Below are positions 14,115 through 19,141 of a DNA stretch of 19,141 bases, piece after piece. The stretch comes from Methanobacterium_C sp963845285 (lineage in GTDB: Archaea; Methanobacteriota; Methanobacteria; Methanobacteriales; Methanobacteriaceae): positions 1 to 19,141 of the forward strand of contig CAWJRO010000026.1 of the NCBI GenBank assembly GCA_963845285.1, in the 5' to 3' direction. Every line of letters begins with the position of its first letter. Position 1 is the first letter of the stretch. The notes beneath the pieces are model-generated. The model made no database searches and had not been told where the DNA came from. It saw nothing but the letters and a program-made list of their open reading frames with translations. A program made the position numbers and the translations under genes.

Positions 14115-15146
14115 TCAATCATACTTAATTTCATCCATCTCGTAGTTTTCCCATTCTCTTTTTCCAAGGACTATTTCAAGCTCTTGAGGAGTTAAAAGTG
14201 GTTTTTTATACATTTTAGAATCATCTATAGCTATCCTTGGGCATGCAGTCACCACAAAAGCATCCAAATCTCTAAAAGGTACTAAAAGTTCGGGTGAAAT
14301 ATCATCCATCATCATTATAAATGCTTCTTTCTCTTCTTTATCGATCATATTCTTTAAAACTTTTGCAAGGTCCAATCTGGACTGACCTTTCTTGGATGAA
14401 ACAATTATCCCAAATCTCTTGGCATCTGCAGCCTTTGCTATCCTTGCAAAACGGATTCTCATGATCCTATCTGCAAATTCATCAATATCCCTAGCATCAT
14501 TTCTGTATGGATCAGCTATCACAACAGGTTTATCTGTGAAAAGTTTGATGCCCAATGTGTGGAAGTTCCCACTTCCAACGTAAAGAACTGCATCAACATC
14601 AAGGTCTTTTATGGCTGAAAAGTTGCACCCCAAAACCTGGCCCCTCTGTGTTCCTGATCCCTCTTTCATTACGACCTTCTTCCCATTAACCTCAAGAAAG
14701 TGGGTTATTTTCTCAATAAAATGCAAATGCTGAGCTGTCGTAACTAACCCAATACGTTCATACCCTTCAAGGAGACTCAGAGAGCTGCTGACAGCGTCCA
14801 TTACATCCCTGTTGGATTGCGCCTCAACAAAAAGTACGGGCACTTCGTAGTCCAGAGGGAGTGCTGTATGGCCAAAATGCACCAGTAGATCAACTGCACC
14901 AGCCATATCCACATCTGCAGCATCACATGCCCCATAACATGGATCAGCAGATATCAAAGCAACTGCATCGGTTTCGTCTTCGATTTGCCTTGCAACATTT
15001 GTAGCATAAGTTTTAAGGCCTTCTGGAAACTGTAGCCCAACAAATTTTATATTTTCTTCCTTTATTTTTTCTATGATCTCGTTTATCTTGAATTCGTAGC
15101 CCAAAGTTCTCATCCCACATCTCATCTTAGACATTTCTAATGGCAA
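14115..15146 (-). CDS. dph2: Diphthamide biosynthesis enzyme Dph2
   Basis: A 343-residue radical-SAM-like enzyme with a non-canonical iron-sulphur site. It transfers the aminocarboxypropyl group of S-adenosylmethionine to the histidine of elongation factor aEF2, the first step of diphthamide synthesis. Cysteines of the cluster site are in DPCYGACD (Cys70 and Cys74), VLGCNFS (Cys174) and VTACPRI (Cys302), one per domain as in archaeal Dph2. Other family motifs are GLQFPEGL (37-44) and LVHFGHTALP (88-97). The frame begins at TTG 15146 with AGGAG 4 nt before it. ATGs at 15134, 15125 and 15113 are further from the site, so the TTG start is favoured though not certain. It lies 37 bp after hpt and is probably in the same operon. 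Confidence 0.93.
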   Translation of the reverse strand: MPLEMSKMRCGMRTLGYEFKINEIIEKIKEENIKFVGLQFPEGLKTYATNVARQIEDETDAVALISADPCYGACDAADVDMAGAVDLLVHFGHTALPLDYEVPVLFVEAQSNRDVMDAVSSSLSLLEGYERIGLVTTAQHLHFIEKITHFLEVNGKKVVMKEGSGTQRGQVLGCNFSAIKDLDVDAVLYVGSGNFHTLGIKLFTDKPVVIADPYRNDARDIDEFADRIMRIRFARIAKAADAKRFGIIVSSKKGQSRLDLAKVLKNMIDKEEKEAFIMMMDDISPELLVPFRDLDAFVVTACPRIAIDDSKMYKKPLLTPQELEIVLGKREWENYEMDEIKYD

Positions 15147-15183
15147 TTAACTCCTTGATGAATCCCGCATTCATCCAAAAGCC

Positions 15184-15756
15184 TTATAACTCATCAATAC
15201 TTCCCTCAATTACGACTTTTCCATCCACTACATTCAACTTAACAAGGCTACCCACTTTGACCCCTGTAGCATCTTCAACTATGTACTTTCCTTTGCCTTT
15301 TTCTATTACTGCCATTACATCCACTATATCGACTCCTATAGCTTTAAGAGCCTTAATGATCGCTATCATAGTTCCGCCTGTACTCACAACATCATCAACA
15401 AGGATTATTTTATCCCCGCGGTTAAGTCCATTTATGTACAGCTCAGATTCGCTGTAACCAGTCATTTGATGGACAGAAACTTCACCTTCAAGCCCATAAG
15501 AACGTTTTCTCACTACTACAAAGGGTATTCCTGTTTTAATGGATAAAGCTGTTGCAAGGTGGATTCCCATTGCCTCAACACATACTATTTTATCCACATT
15601 CATATTTCCAAACTTTGAAACCCCATCTGCAACTTCTTCAAGGATTTCAGGGACAACAAGTGGAACACCGTCGGTTATAGGGTGTACAAAATAGTCATAA
15701 TCTCCTTTTTTTACTACAGGAGCCTCTATTAAACTTTTTTTAAGCTTTTCAAACAT
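15184..15756 (-). CDS. hpt: Hypoxanthine/guanine phosphoribosyltransferase (archaeal Hpt)
   Basis: A 190-residue purine salvage enzyme that joins hypoxanthine or guanine to PRPP. The PRPP motif KIILVDDVVSTGGTM has its acidic pair at about 121-122. Upstream are CVEAMGIHLATALSIKTGIPFVVVRKR and the flexible-loop segment with SVHQMTGYSE. The sequence is of the archaeal Hpt type, related to adenine phosphoribosyltransferases, so base preference is inferred from the family. GGTGAT 3 nt before the ATG supports the start. It heads the hpt-dph2 pair. Confidence 0.92.
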   Translation of the reverse strand: MFEKLKKSLIEAPVVKKGDYDYFVHPITDGVPLVVPEILEEVADGVSKFGNMNVDKIVCVEAMGIHLATALSIKTGIPFVVVRKRSYGLEGEVSVHQMTGYSESELYINGLNRGDKIILVDDVVSTGGTMIAIIKALKAIGVDIVDVMAVIEKGKGKYIVEDATGVKVGSLVKLNVVDGKVVIEGSIDEL

Positions 15757-15810
15757 TCTATCACCATAAATGGATTTAATTTGGATTTAATTTTTCAATA
15801 GGTTGTTTTT

Positions 15811-15820
15811 AGATATATGG
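15811..15820 (-). promoter_or_regulatory. Probable TATA box of hpt-dph2
   Basis: CCATATATCT on the minus strand. A start near 15790 gives a leader of about 34 nt before the ATG at 15756. Confidence 0.45.
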
Positions 15821-16072
15821 ACCAATAATCTAATTCGAATAATTTGATTGAAAGACGGATCTAATTGGATATAAGTTGTAAAGTAAGACACATCAAATTG
15901 ATGCATCAAATTTTAAATTAATTAATTAAGTTAATTTTTTAAATTACCCATTTTAATTAATTTAATGTATATTTAGTAATCTAATTTAATGTATAATTAA
16001 TTTTTATTATTTTATTAGATTTTTGACTATTTTATGTCCTGACAAAAATTAATGCCTTGAAATAAAATTTTA

Positions 16073-16094
16073 GGTTTCAAACCAAGTTGAAACC
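16073..16094. repeat. Inverted repeat GGTTTCAA-N6-TTGAAACC
   Basis: Perfect 8-bp arms at 16073-16080 and 16087-16094 with a 6-bp spacer, in the middle of the divergent gap. It could be an operator. No T run follows on either strand, so a terminator is less likely. Confidence 0.5.
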
Positions 16095-16438
16095 CAATTA
16101 TAGTAAAACATAACTTATTAAACTTGTTGAACCTATACATTCAACTATATCGTCTTTAAGTTAAGTTAAACCCATTTTTCTAAGTTTATCCTTGATAAAT
16201 AATGTAAAACTTTTGATAAGTCAGTATATATATGTTAAATCTGGATCAGAACTGATTAAATCAGTTATCTACAACAAGTACAAGAACTTAAATCACCATA
16301 GTATTTACATCATATATTGATAGCATAATTATAGTATACAAGAAATTAAATTGTAGTACATATAATTTATAAACATACTTTGAATGAATATACTTTGAGA
16401 TTATATTTAAATAATACCATACTTCAAAAATAAAACTG

Positions 16439-16451
16439 CAGTATAATACTG
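16439..16451. repeat. Palindromic TATA-like site upstream of srp54
   Basis: CAGTAT-A-ATACTG is a perfect 6-bp inverted repeat around one base and contains a TATA-like core. It lies about 75-85 bp before the srp54 start and could be an alternative promoter or a regulator site. Confidence 0.4.
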
Positions 16452-16482
16452 TGTTTTTATTTGTTATGATAAAAAGTTACAA

Positions 16483-16490
16483 CTTATAAG
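16483..16490 (+). promoter_or_regulatory. Possible TATA box of srp54
   Basis: CTTATAAG centred about 38 bp before the ATG. The predicted start near 16513 would fall immediately before the GGTGAG ribosome binding site, giving a very short leader. Confidence 0.4.
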
Positions 16491-16524
16491 TTACTAAGAA
16501 ATTATTATAGAACCGGTGAGAATC

Positions 16525-17856
16525 ATGTTGGGTAATCTGAGCAAAAATCTGACCAATACCATGAAAAAATTGGCGGGAATGAGCATAATCGACAAAGAAG
16601 TCGTTAAAGAAGTTATAAAAGATATTCAAAGGGCTCTTATCCAGTCAGACGTTAACATAAAACTGGTACTGAACCTATCCAAGACCATAGAGGACCGTGC
16701 CTTAAATGAAGAACCCCCAAAGGGAGTCACACCAAAAGAACACGTTATAAAGATCGTGTACGAAGAACTTGTTAAACTTGTGGGAGAAAAGGCCCAGGAA
16801 GTTGAGGTAGACAAAAAACCATACAAGATATTATTTGTAGGACTTCAAGGAAGTGGTAAAACAACCACGATTGGTAAAATTTCCCGCTATCTCCAGAAAA
16901 AAGGTTTCAATCCAGCGATCATTTGTACAGACACATGGAGACCTGCAGCCTACGAACAGCTCCGCCAGTTGACTGAAAATATGAACCTGCCCCTTTACGG
17001 CGATCCTGAAAATAAAGATGCCCTGGACCTTGCCAAAAAAGGTTTAAAAGAGTTTAAAAAACAGGACCTCATAATTGTGGATACTGCAGGACGCCATAAG
17101 GAAGAAAAAGATTTATTGGATGAAATGGAGGAAATATCTGCAATTGTCAAGCCTGATGAAGTCATACTTGTTATCGACGGGACCATAGGTCAACAGGCAA
17201 GGGAACAGGCTCTTGCATTCAGTAAAACCACCAAAATAGGATCCATAATCATCACAAAGCTCGATGGTTCTGCAAAAGGTGGAGGCGCACTTTCAGCTGT
17301 GGCAGAAATTGGAGCACCCATCAAATTTATAGGAACCGGAGAAAGAGTCTATGACTTCGAAGCCTTTGATCCAGAACGTTTCATATCCAGATTACTTGGA
17401 ATGGGAGATATCAAAAGCCTGATCGAAAAGGCCGAGGAAATAGCTGAAGATGACATTGACATGGACTCTGTTGACGCTATGATGAGCGGTAAATTCACTC
17501 TCAAGGATATGTATTCCCAGTTTGAAATGATGAACAAAATGGGCCCAATGAAACAGGTTATGAACATGATCCCCGGTATGGGAAGTAAACTTCCAAAAAA
17601 CGCCTCTCAGATGACTGAAGAAAAGCTTGGTAAATACAAGATACTCATGGACTCCATGACAGAATACGAACTTGAGCACCCTGAGGTCATCAAACAGTCC
17701 AGAGTTAAAAGAATAGCCAGAGGATCTGGTATGCGTAATGAAGATGTTAAAGAGCTCATGAAATATTACAGCGTCACCAAAAAGGCCATTAAAGGCTTTG
17801 GAAAGAGAAAAATGGGCGGACCAATGGGTCAGATGATGCGTCAGATGATGAGGTAA
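16525..17856 (+). CDS. srp54: Signal recognition particle GTPase SRP54
   Basis: A 443-residue full-length archaeal SRP54, which binds signal peptides and 7S RNA and docks ribosomes to the membrane receptor FtsY. The N domain is a helical bundle (about 1-85). The G domain contains the P-loop GLQGSGKTT (106-114), DTAGRHKEE, and TKLDGSAKGG with its guanine-specificity motif. The methionine-rich M domain starts near residue 295. It includes the RNA-binding RIARGSGMRNEDVKELMKYY and ends in a Met-rich tail. The GTG at 16516 is part of the ribosome binding site GGTGAG (16515-16520); the ATG at 16525, 4 nt after it, is the better start. Confidence 0.97.
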   Translation: MLGNLSKNLTNTMKKLAGMSIIDKEVVKEVIKDIQRALIQSDVNIKLVLNLSKTIEDRALNEEPPKGVTPKEHVIKIVYEELVKLVGEKAQEVEVDKKPYKILFVGLQGSGKTTTIGKISRYLQKKGFNPAIICTDTWRPAAYEQLRQLTENMNLPLYGDPENKDALDLAKKGLKEFKKQDLIIVDTAGRHKEEKDLLDEMEEISAIVKPDEVILVIDGTIGQQAREQALAFSKTTKIGSIIITKLDGSAKGGGALSAVAEIGAPIKFIGTGERVYDFEAFDPERFISRLLGMGDIKSLIEKAEEIAEDDIDMDSVDAMMSGKFTLKDMYSQFEMMNKMGPMKQVMNMIPGMGSKLPKNASQMTEEKLGKYKILMDSMTEYELEHPEVIKQSRVKRIARGSGMRNEDVKELMKYYSVTKKAIKGFGKRKMGGPMGQMMRQMMR

Positions 17857-18250
17857 CTTAGAACTTATAGATTTTTAAAGGTAAAACGTATTTTAATCTC
17901 AGCCATCATATTCAAATCCTCAATCATTTAATATTTTAGGATAAATGAGATTAGAATAAGTAAACCTTTAAAATAGGATTAAAGATTTATATTGAAATTA
18001 ATTTATTAAATTATAGATTTATTAAAAGTACTATGTAGTTCAATCACAAAATAAACAGCATTCAAACCCAAGAACAACAATCAAATCGTTTTAAAGGATT
18101 TATATAAAGTTCAATTTTTTATAGAAATTTTTTACAATATTTAAAGTTTCATAACCTAAAATCTTCATAACCTAAAATCATGACTAATTTTTCAAAAATA
18201 AGTTTTTAAAATAGGAATAAATAAATCGCATTATCATGGATGAGGTAGAA
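17857..18250. other. AT-rich gap between srp54 and pus10
   Basis: No gene is supported; short minus-strand frames at 18184-18403 overlap the pus10 start and are shadows. The gap holds a TATA-like TTTATATAAAG near 18098-18108, a second at about 18204-18214 that fits a short pus10 leader, and the 16-bp tandem duplication at 18148-18179. Confidence 0.5.
18148..18179. repeat. 16-bp perfect tandem duplication
   Basis: TTCATAACCTAAAATC occurs twice back to back (18148-18163 and 18164-18179), about 70 bp before the pus10 start. It is probably a recent slippage duplication. Confidence 0.85.
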
Positions 18251-19141
18251 ATGGGATCTGAAATAAGGGATAAAGCAGTTAAAATCATTGAAATTACAGA
18301 GGGAAAACTCTGCAACAGATGTTTGGGCAGAAATTTCTCTAAAATAATAGATGCTCCTGGAAACAAGGAAAGGGGAGAATACGTTAGACAAATTCTCTCT
18401 CAAAACGGGTACAACCTACCCCAAAATGATTTAAATCACACTAAATGTCATATCTGCAACAACATTTTTGATCAGCTCGATTTAGAAGAAAATAATCTTG
18501 TAGACAGGATAGTTAAGGAAATTAATGATTCTGAAATCGAATTTTCGAATTTCCTGGTTGGATGCCGGGTTCAGCCGGGGATCCTTGAAAGAGAAGCAAA
18601 ACTCCAGAATGAACTGCATATTGACGTGGAAAATATTAAAAAAGAGCTCAACAGAGAGATTGGTAAAGCATTATCATCAAAACTGGAGAAAGAAGTAGAA
18701 TTTGACAACCCCAATCTCGTTGTGATGGTCGACTTTAAAAATGGGAATATTGAACTTCAAACAAATCCCCTTTTCATGGAAGGCCGTTACAGAAAACTCT
18801 TGCGTGGTATTCCCCAGACAAAATGGCCCTGCACCCAATGTAAGGGAAAAGGATGTGAGAGATGCAATTTCACAGGCAAAATGTACCAGGAATCTGTTGA
18901 AGAGTTAGTATCTCCAGATGCCGTAGAAGCCACACAAGGTTCATCCTCTAAATTCCACGGTGCAGGTCGTGAAGATATAGACGTTAGAATGCTTGGAAAT
19001 GGAAGGCCTTTTGTACTGGAGATTAAAGAGCCCAAGCTGAGGGATATTGACCTGAAAAAGCTTGAAGAAAATGTAAACAAACATGCAGAAGGAAAAGTCG
19101 AAATTTTAAACATGAAATTTGTTGGTAAAGATAGGCGCAGT
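18251..19141 (+). CDS. pus10: tRNA pseudouridine synthase Pus10 (partial, runs off the right edge)
   Basis: The first 297 residues of archaeal Pus10, which makes pseudouridine at tRNA positions 54 and 55. An N-terminal zinc site has Cys21, Cys24, Cys66 and Cys69. A THUMP-like RNA-binding region follows. A second cysteine cluster, CTQCKGKGCERC (194-205), precedes the catalytic domain, where KFHGAGREDIDVRMLGNGRP (234-253) carries the catalytic aspartate. The start is ATG 18251 with GAGGT 4 nt upstream. The in-frame ATG at 18236 would place that site inside the gene and has no site of its own. The C-terminal catalytic half lies outside the window. The frame remains open to the last base. Confidence 0.93.
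   Translation, partial: MGSEIRDKAVKIIEITEGKLCNRCLGRNFSKIIDAPGNKERGEYVRQILSQNGYNLPQNDLNHTKCHICNNIFDQLDLEENNLVDRIVKEINDSEIEFSNFLVGCRVQPGILEREAKLQNELHIDVENIKKELNREIGKALSSKLEKEVEFDNPNLVVMVDFKNGNIELQTNPLFMEGRYRKLLRGIPQTKWPCTQCKGKGCERCNFTGKMYQESVEELVSPDAVEATQGSSSKFHGAGREDIDVRMLGNGRPFVLEIKEPKLRDIDLKKLEENVNKHAEGKVEILNMKFVGKDRRS

Larger units (their letters stand above)
15821..16482. other. AT-rich divergent gap between hpt and srp54
   Basis: About 660 bp of AT-rich DNA without a supported gene. It contains a direct repeat of AATTTAATGTAT (near 15958 and 15985), the inverted repeat at 16073-16094, two copies of ATACTTTGA (16375-16397 area) and the palindrome at 16439-16451. No SRP RNA, which would be GC-rich and structured, is visible. 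Confidence 0.5.

Noticed and set aside
15821..16482. SRP 7S RNA next to srp54
   Set aside because: The gap is very AT-rich and lacks the GC-rich helices expected of 7S RNA.
18787..19113. 108-codon minus-strand ORF at the right edge
   Set aside because: It is antisense to the conserved Pus10 coding sequence and has no family features.

Overview
The window is chromosomal DNA of an archaeon, most likely a mesophilic Methanobacteriales member close to Methanobacterium. It carries archaeal or eukaryote-type information-processing genes (PCNA, GINS, TFS, RpoL, Csl4, aIF2-alpha, Nop10, L44e, S27e, SRP54, Pus10, Dph2). Gaps between genes are very AT-rich with TATA-type promoters, and ribosome binding sites are of the GAGGTGA type. 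The genus is inferred from gene content and order and was not tested by a search.

Layout: (1) 1-1855, plus strand: a membrane-anchored PepSY-like protein is translationally coupled to a PAC2-family chaperone whose last three residues form an HbYX motif; tRNA-Arg(TCT) and tRNA-Arg(CCT) follow. (2) 1856-3875: an AT-rich accessory stretch with a 31-residue membrane microprotein, a 75-residue hypothetical protein, a secreted or anchored hypothetical protein, and three copies of a 106-108 bp MITE-like repeat. A fourth copy lies at 5583-5688, so the endonuclease Q gene (3876-5111) is bracketed by copies. (3) 5752-15756, all minus strand: a dense housekeeping block. In transcription order it holds hpt-dph2; csl4-rpoL-DUF99; a Nudix hydrolase; tfs-membrane protein-pcn-gins; rpl44e-rps27e; and aIF2-alpha-nop10-PAC2. 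(4) 16525-19141, plus strand: srp54, then pus10, which runs off the right edge.

The block joins replication (PCNA, GINS), transcription (TFS, RpoL), RNA decay (Csl4), ribosome and rRNA modification (L44e, S27e, Nop10), translation (aIF2-alpha, diphthamide) and probably proteasome assembly (PAC2). That combination is typical of euryarchaeal genomes. The repair nuclease EndoQ ends in a PCNA-binding-like motif, which links it to pcn in the same strand block.

I see no CRISPR array, defence island, prophage or complete transposase. The most notable items are the MITE family and its placement, the overlooked microprotein, the HbYX tail of the first PAC2 protein, the Nudix gene that appears to start at ATT or to carry a one-base frameshift, and in-frame minisatellites in the two genes flanking pcn.
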